Below, piece after piece: positions 8,668-17,350 of a stretch of 64,000 bases of DNA. Origin of the DNA: Sinorhizobium alkalisoli (GTDB lineage Bacteria; Pseudomonadota; Alphaproteobacteria; Rhizobiales; Rhizobiaceae); NCBI RefSeq assembly GCF_008932245.1, contig NZ_CP034909.1, positions 2,170,001 to 2,234,000 on the forward strand, read 5' to 3'. Positions within the stretch are counted from its first letter, which is position 1. Every line of letters starts with the position of its first letter. The position numbers and the translations under genes were made by a program. The notes under the pieces are model-generated. The model was not told the DNA's origin. It made no database searches and saw nothing but the letters and a program-made list of their open reading frames with translations.

Positions 8668-9918
8668 ATGACGGACCTCGCACCCGATGCCGGCTTCGGC
8701 AGGAAGAACACGAAGCTGAAGAGCGCGCTCCTCCAGCATAAGACCTTCTCCTTGGCAGGCCTTTCAGAGCGACTGTTCGGGGTGCTCTTTTCGGGCCTGG
8801 TCTATCCCCAGATCTGGGAGGATCCGATCGTCGACATGGAAGCGATGCAGATCCGCTCCGGACACCGGATCGTGACAATCGGCTCCGGCGGCTGCAACGT
8901 GCTGACCTATCTTTCCGCCTGCCCGGCCCGCATCGACGTGGTCGACCTCAATCGTCATCATATCGCACTCAACCGGCTGAAGCTCGCGGCCTTCCGCCAC
9001 CTGCCGAGCCACAAGGACGTGGTGCGGTTCCTCGCATCCACCGGCATGCGCACGAACGGCGACGCATTCGACCTCTTCATCGCGCCGAAGCTCGACGCCG
9101 CCAGCCGCGCCTATTGGACCGGCCGCGACATCACGGGGCGCCGCCGCATCAGCGTTTTCGGCCGCAATATCTATCGCACCGGCCTGCTCGGCCGCTTCAT
9201 CGCCGCCAGCCATCTCCTCGCACGGCTGCATGGCATCGATCCGGAGGATTTCGTCCGGGCGCGCTCGATGCGCGAACAGCGGCAATTCTTCGACGACAAG
9301 CTCGCGCCACTCTTCGAGCGCCCGGTCATCCGCTGGTTGACCAGCCGCAAGAGCTCGCTGTTCGGCCTCGGCATTCCGCCGCAGCAGTTCGACGAGCTCG
9401 CCAGCCTCAGCGACGAGAGGTCGCTCGCGGCCGTGCTCCGTCACCGCCTCGAAAAGCTGACCTGCCATTTCCCGCTGCGTGAAAACTACTTTGCCTGGCA
9501 AGCCTTCGCCCGGCGTTACCCGCTGCCGCACGAGGGCGATCTGCCTCCTTATCTGCAGGGCTCGAAATACGAAACGATCCGCAATCATGCGGATCGCGTT
9601 GCCGTCCACCACGAAAGCTTCACCGAACTGCTCGCCCGCAAGCCTGCCGCCTCGGTCGACCGATACGTGCTGCTCGACGCCCAGGACTGGATGAGCGACC
9701 GGCAATTGAACGACCTCTGGAGCGAGATCACCCGCACGGCCGATGCCGGCGCGCTGGTGATCTTCCGCACGGCGGCGGAAGCCAGCATCCTGCCGGGCCG
9801 GCTTTCGGCCGCACTGCTCGAACAGTGGGACTACGATGCGGAAACCTCCATGCGGCTCGGTTCGCAGGACCGCTCGGCCATCTATGGCGGTTTCCATATC
9901 TACCGAAAGAGAGCATGA
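8668..9918 (+). CDS. btaA: BtaA: S-adenosylmethionine:diacylglycerol 3-amino-3-carboxypropyltransferase
   Basis: A 416-residue protein that moves the 3-amino-3-carboxypropyl group of SAM to diacylglycerol, giving diacylglyceryl-homoserine, the first step to the betaine lipid DGTS. The family-typical core PQIWEDP is followed by a SAM-binding segment (RIVTIGSGGCNVLTYL) and VVDLNRHHIALNRLK. Length fits the family. ATG 8668 is chosen; a TTG five codons upstream is possible. Its stop overlaps the btaB start (ATGA), so the two are coupled. DGTS replaces phospholipids under phosphate limitation in S. meliloti. A weak candidate Pho half-site (CCGTCAT at 8607) lies upstream. Confidence 0.93.
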   Translation: MTDLAPDAGFGRKNTKLKSALLQHKTFSLAGLSERLFGVLFSGLVYPQIWEDPIVDMEAMQIRSGHRIVTIGSGGCNVLTYLSACPARIDVVDLNRHHIALNRLKLAAFRHLPSHKDVVRFLASTGMRTNGDAFDLFIAPKLDAASRAYWTGRDITGRRRISVFGRNIYRTGLLGRFIAASHLLARLHGIDPEDFVRARSMREQRQFFDDKLAPLFERPVIRWLTSRKSSLFGLGIPPQQFDELASLSDERSLAAVLRHRLEKLTCHFPLRENYFAWQAFARRYPLPHEGDLPPYLQGSKYETIRNHADRVAVHHESFTELLARKPAASVDRYVLLDAQDWMSDRQLNDLWSEITRTADAGALVIFRTAAEASILPGRLSAALLEQWDYDAETSMRLGSQDRSAIYGGFHIYRKRA

Positions 9919-10583
9919 GTGCCGTGCAAGAAGCGGAAAACAACCATGCGCGGCTCATGGACCGGATGTACCGCTATCAGCGCTACATCTATGACTTCAC
10001 CCGCAAATACTATCTCTTCGGGCGCGACACGCTGATCCGTGACCTTCAGGCGCCACCCGGCGCCTCTGTGCTGGAGATCGGTTGCGGCACCGGCCGAAAC
10101 CTCGCCATGATCGGCGAACTCTATCCGGAGGCACGTCTGTTCGGGCTCGATATCTCCGCCGAGATGCTGGTGACCGCCAGGTCAAAGCTCAAGCGGCACG
10201 GCCGCCCGGATGCGGTGCTGCGCGTCGCCGACGCCACGCATTTCCATGCCGCCTCCTTTGGCGAAAAGAGCTTCGACCGAATCGTCATCTCCTATGCGCT
10301 GTCGATGATCCCTGCATGGGAAAAGGCGATCGAGGCGGCGATCGAGGCGCTCAGCCCGGGCGGCTCCCTGCACATCGCCGATTTCGGCCAACAGGAAGGT
10401 TGGCCCGGTGGCTTCCGCCGCCTGCTGCAGGCGTGGCTGAGGCGCTTCCATGTTTCGCCGCGCGACACGCTCTTCGACGTCATACGCGAGAAAGCGGATA
10501 TTCGCGGGGCGACGCTCGAACTCAAATCGATCGGCAGGGGCTATGCCTGGCTCGCCGTCTATCGCCGGCCCGCCACAGATTGA
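9915..10583 (+). CDS. btaB: BtaB: diacylglyceryl-homoserine N-methyltransferase
   Basis: A 222-residue class I SAM-dependent methyltransferase. It has motif I VLEIGCGTGRNLA, motif II LFGLDISAEML and a post-II SYALSMIP segment. In rhizobia BtaB adds three methyl groups to the homoserine headgroup of diacylglyceryl-homoserine to make diacylglyceryl-N,N,N-trimethylhomoserine (DGTS). The start overlaps the btaA stop by four bases, so stoichiometric coupled expression is likely. A longer in-frame extension back to 9825 lies within btaA and is not needed. Confidence 0.93.
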   Translation: MSAVQEAENNHARLMDRMYRYQRYIYDFTRKYYLFGRDTLIRDLQAPPGASVLEIGCGTGRNLAMIGELYPEARLFGLDISAEMLVTARSKLKRHGRPDAVLRVADATHFHAASFGEKSFDRIVISYALSMIPAWEKAIEAAIEALSPGGSLHIADFGQQEGWPGGFRRLLQAWLRRFHVSPRDTLFDVIREKADIRGATLELKSIGRGYAWLAVYRRPATD

Positions 10584-10765
10584 ACTCGAGCGCGCTCGTC
10601 CAAACAGACGCGCAGAGTTGGCCGCGCGCCGCAATTCCTGCTTGAGCTAACGCAATTTTTACGATGATATGGTGAAAAGGAGGCAAGCCTCCCCGGGGGA
10701 CATCGCACAGACATGGAAACCATCGCGTGAGGCAGGATCGTCGTTCGTCTCCAAATGGAACCCTC

Positions 10766-11551
10766 ATGCGCCGGATTCTCCTGGCTCTGTTGCCAATCGC
10801 GTCCCTTCTTTCCGCCTGCTCGTCCACCGATTACGACCTGGTGAAGACGGCTTCCATCCCGCCACGCTTCCACGATACCGATCCCCAGGATTTCGGCGAC
10901 CGTACCCCGCACCATCACAGCATCCACGGCATCGACATCTCCAAGTGGAACGGCAATATTGACTGGGTGAAGGTCAAGAATTCCGGCGTTTCCTTCGCCT
11001 TCATCAAGGCCACCGAGGGCAAGGACAGGCTCGACGCTCGCTTCCACGAATACTGGCAGCAGGCACGCGCCGTCGGTCTCGCCTACGCGCCCTATCATTT
11101 CTACTATTTCTGCTCGTCCGCCGATGCGCAGGCCGACTGGTTCATCGCCAATGTGCCGAAGAGCGCTGTCCATCTGCCGCCCGTGCTCGACGTCGAATGG
11201 AACGGCGAATCGAAGACCTGCCGCTATCGACCGGCCCCGGAAACTGTGCGCTCCGAAATGAAGCGGTTCATGGACCGACTGGAAACCCATTACGGCAAGC
11301 GGCCGATCATCTACACCTCGGTCGATTTTCACCGGGACAATCTGGTCGGCGCCTTCAACGACTATCATTTCTGGGTACGCTCCGTCGCAAAGCACCCGAA
11401 AGACATCTATGTCGACCGTCGATGGGCATTCTGGCAATACACCAGCACCGGCGTCATTCCGGGCATTGACGGCCAGACGGACATCAATGCCTTCGCCGGG
11501 TCGACCAGGAACTGGCAGAAATGGGTCGCCGCCGTCTCGCAAGCGCGATAG
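10766..11551 (+). CDS. GH25 lysozyme-family lipoprotein
   Basis: A 261-residue glycoside hydrolase family 25 muramidase. Signal peptide II with lipobox LLSAC gives a lipidated Cys18. The GH25 barrel starts at HGIDISKWNG (Asp56) and has the catalytic Asp-x-Glu pair DVEW (Asp142, Glu144), then PIIYTSVDF and a final WAFWQYTSTG. ATG 10766 is preferred because it begins the signal peptide; a start at 10727 adds a non-hydrophobic leader. Outer-membrane GH25 enzymes of rhizobia act on their own peptidoglycan or during envelope remodelling. Confidence 0.88.
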   Translation: MRRILLALLPIASLLSACSSTDYDLVKTASIPPRFHDTDPQDFGDRTPHHHSIHGIDISKWNGNIDWVKVKNSGVSFAFIKATEGKDRLDARFHEYWQQARAVGLAYAPYHFYYFCSSADAQADWFIANVPKSAVHLPPVLDVEWNGESKTCRYRPAPETVRSEMKRFMDRLETHYGKRPIIYTSVDFHRDNLVGAFNDYHFWVRSVAKHPKDIYVDRRWAFWQYTSTGVIPGIDGQTDINAFAGSTRNWQKWVAAVSQAR

Positions 11552-11699
11552 CCGCAAGACTGGTTTAAATCCGCTCGTCTTGCCGCCACATTTCTTCATT
11601 CGGTCATAATGCTCTGGAAGAGCGTCGGCGGATTTTCCCAGTGGACAGCATTGCAGCCGGTTGCCCGATAGAACCCGGCCGGACATGGAAAGGATCAAG

Positions 11700-12894
11700 A
11701 TGCGCAAGGCCCTTCTCTCCCTCGGACTGCTCGCTCTTGCCAGCACCACAGCAGCGGCACAAACCCAGACTGCCGCGCCGGTCGCCTGCGGCGGTGATCT
11801 CCAGACCTTCCTGGAGGGCGTCAAGGCCGAGGCGATCGCCCGGGGCGTTCCCGCCGAGGCCGCCGACCATGCGCTTGCGGGTGCCGCCATCGACCAGAAG
11901 GTATTAAGCCGCGACCGCGCCCAGAGCGTCTTCAAACAATCCTTCACGGAGTTTTCCAAGCGCACCGTCAGCAAGTCGCGCCTCGATATCGGCGCCAAAA
12001 AAATGCGCGAGTATGCCGAGATTTTTGCCCGCGCCGAACAGGAATTCGGCGTGCCGGCGCCGGTGATAACCGCCTTCTGGGCGATGGAAACGGATTTCGG
12101 CGCCGTTCAGGGCGATTTCAACGCGCAATGCCCTGGTGACGCTCGCCCATGACTGCCGCCGCCCGGAGATGTTCCGGCCGCAGCTTCTCGCCGCGATCGA
12201 GATGGCCCAGCACGGCGACCTCGATCCCGCGACGACCACCGGCGCCTGGGCCGGCGAGATCGGTCAGGTTCAAATGCTGCCGGAGGACATCATCGCCTAT
12301 GGCGTCGATGGTGACGGCGACCACCATGTCGATGTGAAAAAGAGCGCGCCGGACGCGATCCTGACGGCGGCGAAATTCATTCAGAGTCTCGGTTTCAAGG
12401 CGGGCCAGCCCTGGATCCAGGAAGTGACCGTCCCCGCCCAGCTTCCCTGGGAGAAAACGGGGCTGCAGTCGGGCATGACCGCGGGCGACTGGTTCGCCCT
12501 CGGCGTCACCCCACGCGACGGCAACACCGCCAACAGCGCGCTCGAAGCATCGCTGGTGCTGCCGCAGGGCCACAAGGGCGTCGCCTTACTGACCTATCCG
12601 AACTTCAACATCTATCTCGAGTGGAACCAATCCTTCATCTACACGACGTCGGCCGCCTATTTCGCCAGCCGCCTCGCTGGGGCACCGCCCTATCAGCCAG
12701 GCAATCCGGAGCCGGGGCTCGGCGACGCGGAAATGAAGGCGCTGCAGGAAAAGCTGCAGGCGCTCGGGCACGATGTCGGCAAGATCGACGGAATTCTCGG
12801 TTCCGGCACCCGCACCGCCCTGCAAAAGGAGCAATTGAAGCGCGGGCTCCCGGCAGACGGCTGGGCAACGTCCGCTGTGTTGAGCGCGCTCTGA
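11700..12894 (+). pseudogene. MltB-like lytic murein transglycosylase broken by a frameshift
   Basis: Two adjacent frames together make one full-length protein: signal peptide (MRKALLSLGLLALASTTAAA), transglycosylase domain and a C-terminal PG_binding_1 module. Frame 1 carries the catalytic Glu130 (FWAMETDFG) and reads through GDFN near 12120, then goes into nonsense and stops at 12152. The family sequence continues in the next frame as ALVTLAHDCRRPEMFRPQ and runs to 12894. The junction AACGCGCAATGCC fits AACACGCGCAATGCC with one AC lost, a 2-nt deletion. It is either a real recent pseudogene or a sequencing error; both flanks otherwise look intact. Confidence 0.8.
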
Positions 12895-13073
12895 CGAGCT
12901 AACGAAGCGCTATTCTTGATTCTCGCAGGAAGCGGGTGGCAACGCCCGCTTTCTTCCATTATTGCTTGCACGAATCCGATTTTCCGGAACTCGGGATAAG
13001 CACTGCTTCCCCAAGTCCGCCGAGCACCGATGGCAGACAACCCATGCAATATGTTCAGACCGGAAAGACGCAG

Positions 13074-13979
13074 ATGAGCCTGCGCCTGTGGGCGCTGTTG
13101 ATGCTGCTCGGCGTGATCTGGGGCGGCTCGTTCTTCTTCGCTCGCGTGGCCGTCCTCCATGTGCCGCCCTTCACCCTCGTGCTCGCGCGCGTCGCTCTCG
13201 CCGCTCTTGCATTGCATGTCTATCTTCGCGGCCGCCACGGCCTCTACCCGGCACTCACCGCGCGTTGGCGCGAATTCCTCGTGATGGGGCTCATCAACAA
13301 CGCTATCCCGCACGCCTTCATCTTTCTCGGCCAGATCCATATCGGCGCCGGCCTCGCGGCAATCCTCAACGCGACAACGCCGGTCTGGACGGTGCTGATC
13401 GCCAACATCGCGACCGAAGACGAAAAGCTGAGTGCCGCGAAAATCAACGGCTGTCTGCTTGGCCTTGCCGGCACGATCGTGCTCATCGGGCCGAACGCTC
13501 TGTCGGACCTCTTCGGCCGCGCGAGCGACATTCCCCTCTGGGCGCTCGTGCTACCGGTTCTGGCGGCGGTGAGCTATGGCCTTTCCGCCACCTACGGCAA
13601 GCGCTTCCGCGACCTGACGCCGACCGTCACCGCAGCGGGACAACTGACGGCCTCCACGGTCCTCATGCTGCCGGTCGCCGCCTTTACCGATATGCCATGG
13701 ACCTTGCCGTTGCCGCCGATCACGGCCATGGGAGCAATCCTCGCTCTCGCGCTGGTCTCGACCGCCTATGCCTACATTCTCTTCTTCCGGATCATGGCGG
13801 AGGCGGGCGCCACCAATACATCGCTGGTGACCCTGCTGGTGCCGCCAAGCGCGATCCTGCTCGGCTATCTCTTCCTTGGAGAAAGGCTGCAGGCGATCGA
13901 CTTCGCCGGCATGGCCCTGATCGCGGCCGGCCTGGCGGTTCTCGACGGGCGCATCCTGAGACGCCGCCGCCCGGTCTGA
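13074..13979 (+). CDS. DMT-superfamily (EamA) transporter
   Basis: A 301-residue, ten-helix EamA-type inner-membrane transporter with two homologous halves. The first helix is LWALLMLLGVIWGGSFFFARVA and the last halves contain STAYAYILFFRIM and LGYLFLGERL, diagnostic of the family. ATG 13074 follows GGAAAG at good spacing; ATG 13044 is an alternative adding ten residues. It probably exports amino acids or related metabolites, with substrate unknown. Confidence 0.85.
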   Translation: MSLRLWALLMLLGVIWGGSFFFARVAVLHVPPFTLVLARVALAALALHVYLRGRHGLYPALTARWREFLVMGLINNAIPHAFIFLGQIHIGAGLAAILNATTPVWTVLIANIATEDEKLSAAKINGCLLGLAGTIVLIGPNALSDLFGRASDIPLWALVLPVLAAVSYGLSATYGKRFRDLTPTVTAAGQLTASTVLMLPVAAFTDMPWTLPLPPITAMGAILALALVSTAYAYILFFRIMAEAGATNTSLVTLLVPPSAILLGYLFLGERLQAIDFAGMALIAAGLAVLDGRILRRRRPV

Positions 13980-14159
13980 AGATTCGCAAAGATCGACCTG
14001 CCGGCGTGTTCACGCGCCGTTACAGCCGTTCATATTAACTCCCGCGCAGTAAATATGAAAAAAATGTGGCACGAAAATTCTTGTTTTGTACCAATGAGTT
14101 AGTCCTGTGCATATGTGCGACCGGTTCACCTGTTTTCGCGCTGCAGCACAAGATTTGCT

Positions 14160-14187
14160 TTGAACTGCCGCTCTTTCGCCCTATGTT
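14160..14187 (+). promoter_or_regulatory. Candidate sigma70 promoter for the 25-codon ORF
   Basis: TTGAAC (14160-14165) and TATGTT (14182-14187) with a 16-bp spacer sit 30 bp upstream of the micro-ORF start. This is close to the rhizobial CTTGAC-N17-CTATAT pattern. Based on pattern only. Confidence 0.4.
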
Positions 14188-14216
14188 TTACCCGTCAACG
14201 CAGGGAGGATCATCCT

Positions 14217-14294
14217 ATGGGACTTACACATTCGTTGAATGTCCTCATGATCAGTGCAGCGTTCGCGTTTGTGGCCGTTATGCTCTTCGTCTGA
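14217..14294 (+). CDS. 25-residue single-pass membrane micro-protein
   Basis: ATG 14217 follows a strong Shine-Dalgarno (CAGGGAGGATCATCCT) and opens 25 codons ending TGA at 14292. The peptide begins MGLTHSLNVLM and continues as a hydrophobic helix (ISAAFAFVAVMLFV), so it is predicted to be one transmembrane segment. A plausible promoter lies just upstream. No known small-protein family is recognised with certainty. The strong SD, promoter and coherent hydrophobic pattern favour a real gene; length alone cannot prove it. Confidence 0.6.
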   Translation: MGLTHSLNVLMISAAFAFVAVMLFV

Positions 14295-14912
14295 AGCAGG
14301 GCCGCTGAAAGTCCAAAAAGGAAGAGGGACTTAAGTTTCCGGAATTAGAATCGCAGCAAATCCGGGGAGGCAGGCCGCTCCAGGAGCACCCGGCCTAGAG
14401 AGCTGTAACAGGACCGAAGCCCATGGACGTGGATGCGTTCATGGGCTTTCGCAATCAGGCGGCGGCGCCATCGCCAGCGCATCGGCGTGGATCCGAAAGC
14501 CCATAGCGTCCTTTGCGCGAAAGGACGCTCGGCAGCCAACGATGTTGCCCTCTTGCCACAGAGCCCGATGATGCCTGCAATTCGCAATTGCAGAGACTTG
14601 CCGAACGGCAAATCTCATGTAAGATACACACACTCGCAATTCAATCAGAGGAGGCGTGAGATGGATACTGTTGTCGTGTTTGTGCGCCTCTCTTGCGGAG
14701 CGATTCTGCCGTCGATGCATCATAAATCGACCGGAAGCCGATTTACATCCAAAGGACTGTAATCCTTGGATTTCCGCTGAAGCGGCATCTTTCCCATTTG
14801 ACCTGACGTGACCGTCTGACGGAGCGATGTCTCGCGACTTCCGCTGCCGCATCGGCGCGTCCCTTCACCATCGAGAGGACCCGGCAGCGTTACCGCGTCG
14901 GGACGGAACACC
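14295..14912. other. Intergenic region with hairpins and one more micro-ORF
   Basis: About 620 bp without an ordinary gene. It contains a stem AAGCCCATG/CATGGGCTT (14417-14425 with 14440-14448) and a perfect 10-bp stem AGCGTCCTTT/AAAGGACGCT with a 5-nt loop (14505-14529). A third GAAAGCCCAT copy lies between them. The hairpins suggest a structured RNA, but no U-run terminator is visible on either strand. A 33-codon ORF with good SD follows at 14661. Confidence 0.4.
14661..14762 (+). CDS. Possible 33-residue ORF with strong ribosome-binding site
   Basis: ATG 14661 is preceded by GAGGAGGCGTGAG, a strong Shine-Dalgarno, and opens 33 codons (MDTVVVFVRLSCGAIL ...) ending at 14762. The sequence is a short hydrophobic start followed by a basic tail. 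No family is recognised. It may be a leader or small protein associated with the DUF1127 gene 150 bp downstream, or an accident. Confidence 0.3.
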   Translation: MDTVVVFVRLSCGAILPSMHHKSTGSRFTSKGL

Positions 14913-15149
14913 ATGCGCGATTCACAATTATTGATTGCAAATACTCTTACGGCCACGGTTGATGACCTGTGCCAGCAATTCGGCGTCTGGAAGACTGCGC
15001 GTGCATTGGCGCGCGCCGCCTGGCGGCAGCGCCAGACCACGAGCCATGTCTCCCACCTGTCGAATCGCATGCGCCGGGACATCGGCCTGCCGGAAAGCGA
15101 CGATACGCCCGAGCAAATCGGTTCTTTCCTGTGGGACATCAGGATTTGA
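14913..15149 (+). CDS. DUF1127 (YjiS-like) small protein
   Basis: A 78-residue protein whose C-terminal part RMRRDIGLPESD matches the DUF1127 signature, following an Arg/Ala-rich helix (WKTARALARAAWRQRQ). DUF1127 proteins are small, basic and abundant in rhizobia. Some are RNA-interacting or affect phosphate and carbon metabolism, but the role of this longer member is unknown. The ATG follows GGGACGGA at modest spacing. It is followed by a palindromic repeat at 15271. Confidence 0.75.
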   Translation: MRDSQLLIANTLTATVDDLCQQFGVWKTARALARAAWRQRQTTSHVSHLSNRMRRDIGLPESDDTPEQIGSFLWDIRI

Positions 15150-15264
15150 GGCCGGGCAACAACGGGAGGCCACGACGGTTGGAAGAGCCCGATTGTCGTG
15201 GCCGGCATACATATATGGAGCGTCAGGCCCTGCGGGAAGAAAACCGCAGGCTCTTCCCCAATAC

Positions 15265-15320
15265 AGCGCCGCGCGTCTTATCAGACGCGCAAAGGTCGCT
15301 GTAGCACTTTGGATTGCTGC
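15265..15320. repeat. Short interspersed palindromic repeat, copy 1
   Basis: Contains the hairpin GCGCGTCTTATCAGACGCGC (15271-15290, 8-bp arms), then AAAGGTCGCTGTAGCACTTTG. The hairpin recurs at 45002-45021, and the hairpin plus flank recur in reverse at 31336-31389. It lies at the end of the DUF1127 gene and between convergent genes. Confidence 0.7.
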
Positions 15321-15371
15321 ATGTCTTTGTCCTTAAATCGAGTTTGAATAAAGGAGACATGCAGTAGTCTT

Positions 15372-16313
15372 TCAGCGCGCTCCTGCGGCCGTCTTGATCG
15401 AGCCGACGGCCATTTCCCGGGCGTTCACCGGCGAACGGACATAACCGAGGAGTTCGCACACGGCGATGACGAGAGGGGAGCGGTTCATGGTGTAGATGTG
15501 AAAGTCGCGCACGCCGCGCCGAACGAGATCGACGATCTGCTCGGCGGCGATGTGACTTGCCTCCCGGAACCTCTCCTCCGGCTGGTCATCGAGATGCGCG
15601 AGCCGCGAGGTGATCGCATCTGGCACCGTCGAGCCGCAAAGCCCGGCGAATTTCATCACCTGCGATAGATTGTTGATCGGCAGGATACCCGGGACGACCG
15701 GGACTTCAATGCCGGCACGCCGCACCTGATCGAGGTAGCGCTCGAAATCGTCATTGTCGAAGAAGAACTGCGTGATCGCCCGCGTCGCGCCGTTGTCGAC
15801 CTTTCGCTTCAACATGTCGATGTCGGCCGCAGCATCACGACTTTCCGGATGTTTTTCCGGATAGGCGGACACCGAAATCTCGAAATCGCCGCGCGCACGC
15901 AGCGCCTTGACGAGCGCCGCAGCGTTCTCGTATCCGCCCGGAAACGGCTGGTAAGCGCTGCCGACGCCTCCCTGCGGATCGCCCCGCAATGCCACAAAAT
16001 GGCGGACGCCGCAGGCGACGAACTCTTCGATGATTGCATCGACCTCGGGCTGGGGCGCGCCGACGCAGGTCAGATGCGCGGCCGTGTTGCTGAGTCCCAT
16101 CTCGCCGATCATGCGCCTGACCGTCGTCAGGGAGCGGGCTTTTGTCGAACCGCCGGCGCCGTAGGTCACGGTCTGGAAGGCCGGGGCGAAGGCCGAAAGA
16201 TCCGCCACCGTTTGAAAGAGCTGCGCTTCCATTTCTTCGTTCTTCGGCGGGAAATATTCGAACGAGAGGCTGATCTCGGCGCGCTCGCTCGGATGAAGCG
16301 TCGTTCTTTCCAT
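15372..16313 (-). CDS. metF: 5,10-methylenetetrahydrofolate reductase
   Basis: A 313-residue flavoprotein that reduces methylene-THF to 5-methyl-THF for methionine synthesis. The N-terminal strand FEYFPPKNEEME carries the proton-donor Glu of the MTHFR barrel, followed by VTYGAGGSTKARSL, HLTCVGAP and FVALRGDPQGG. ATG 16313 is used; a TTG two codons earlier overlaps the upstream gene's stop. It sits directly downstream of an ArsR-methyltransferase regulator, with stop and start nearly overlapping, so the two form an operon for methionine-cycle control. Confidence 0.95.
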   Translation of the reverse strand: MERTTLHPSERAEISLSFEYFPPKNEEMEAQLFQTVADLSAFAPAFQTVTYGAGGSTKARSLTTVRRMIGEMGLSNTAAHLTCVGAPQPEVDAIIEEFVACGVRHFVALRGDPQGGVGSAYQPFPGGYENAAALVKALRARGDFEISVSAYPEKHPESRDAAADIDMLKRKVDNGATRAITQFFFDNDDFERYLDQVRRAGIEVPVVPGILPINNLSQVMKFAGLCGSTVPDAITSRLAHLDDQPEERFREASHIAAEQIVDLVRRGVRDFHIYTMNRSPLVIAVCELLGYVRSPVNAREMAVGSIKTAAGAR

Positions 16314-16315
16314 GC

Positions 16316-17335
16316 TCAAATTCCCCCCGCCTGAAGACGCTGGCGCATATCGGCGATGTTGCTGGCAACGCGCTGGTCGCGCGCGAGCCAGATGGTGACC
16401 GTCAGTTTCCTCTCATCGGCGCCCTCGGGCGCGAGATCGGTCGTCTTCTCGAGCGCGAGACCGGCCCGCTGCAGCCAATCGGTCATCGTCTGGTGCGAAA
16501 AGCCGAGCCGCGCATGCGCATGCTCGTCGCGCAGATATTCGAGCCCATGCGGGGCAAAATCGATGATGACGAGGCGGCCGGCGGGCATGAGCATGCGCGC
16601 GGCCTCCGCGATCGCCGCCTCGGGCTCCGCCAGATAATGCAGCACCTGATGGATCGTCACGAGATCGAAGGATTGATCGTCGAGCGGCAGGTTGAAGATG
16701 TCGCCATGGCGGATCGACGCCTTGGTGATGCCGGCCTTGTCGAGGTTGGAGCGGGCCACCGCCAGCATGTCGCGGCTGGCATCGACACCGATCCCGCGCC
16801 GGTAGATGCCTTCGAAGAGTTGCAGGATACGGCCGGTGCCGGTTCCGAGATCGAGCAGGCTGTCAACGGGTTCGTCGCCGACCATTGCCTTCAGTGCCGC
16901 CTCGACATCGCCTTCGCTCACGTGCAGACGCCTCAGTTCGTCCCATTCGGCGGCGTTGCGGCTGAAATAGGCCTGCGCCTTTTCCGCGCGCGCCTTCTTC
17001 AATGCCACAAGCCGCATCTCGTCGCGCGCGAGAACGGCATCATCGGCAGCGGCCGCCGACAGCAATCCGCGCACAAGCGCCACGCGGCCACCTTCCTGGC
17101 GCAGCCGGAAATAGGCCCAGGCGCCTTCCTGATAGCGATCGATCAGGGCGACTTCGCCGAGGAGTTTCAGGTGCCTCGAGATGCGGGGTTGCGACTGGCC
17201 GAGAATTTCGGTCAAGTCGGTTACGGTGAGATCGCTGGCGGCAAGCAACGCCAACAGGCGCATGCGCGTCGGCTCCCCCGCCGCCTTCAAGACGTCGACC
17301 AGCGCATCCAAGCCAAGTGTGTCACGATCAACCAT
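16316..17335 (-). CDS. ArsR-family regulator fused to a SAM-methyltransferase-like domain (SahR-type)
   Basis: A 339-residue protein with an N-terminal ArsR winged helix (about 10-95; recognition region TEILGQSQPRISRHLKLL) and a C-terminal class I methyltransferase-like domain (LLDLGTGTGRILQLF at about 160-175). This domain pair matches SahR, a regulator that senses S-adenosylhomocysteine and controls methionine-cycle genes in Proteobacteria. It shares an operon with metF. A perfect 22-bp palindrome lies immediately upstream of the start, consistent with autoregulation. ATG 17335 was chosen; ATG 17347 is possible. Whether the methyltransferase domain is catalytic or only a ligand sensor is unknown. 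Confidence 0.85.
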   Translation of the reverse strand: MVDRDTLGLDALVDVLKAAGEPTRMRLLALLAASDLTVTDLTEILGQSQPRISRHLKLLGEVALIDRYQEGAWAYFRLRQEGGRVALVRGLLSAAAADDAVLARDEMRLVALKKARAEKAQAYFSRNAAEWDELRRLHVSEGDVEAALKAMVGDEPVDSLLDLGTGTGRILQLFEGIYRRGIGVDASRDMLAVARSNLDKAGITKASIRHGDIFNLPLDDQSFDLVTIHQVLHYLAEPEAAIAEAARMLMPAGRLVIIDFAPHGLEYLRDEHAHARLGFSHQTMTDWLQRAGLALEKTTDLAPEGADERKLTVTIWLARDQRVASNIADMRQRLQAGGI

Positions 17336-17350
17336 CGCCTTCCCCATCAA

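Noticed and set aside
10591-10640. Degenerate GCGCGCTCGTCCAAACAGACGCGC similar to the interspersed hairpin
   Set aside because: Too many mismatches and a longer loop to count as a further copy without a genome-wide alignment.
14345-14611. 88-codon minus-strand frame
   Set aside because: Antisense to the hairpin region, no SD, no protein-like pattern.
15352-15368. AAAGGAGACATGCAGTAG: SD followed by ATG CAG TAG
   Set aside because: A two-codon ORF next to the interspersed repeat; more likely repeat sequence than a leader peptide.
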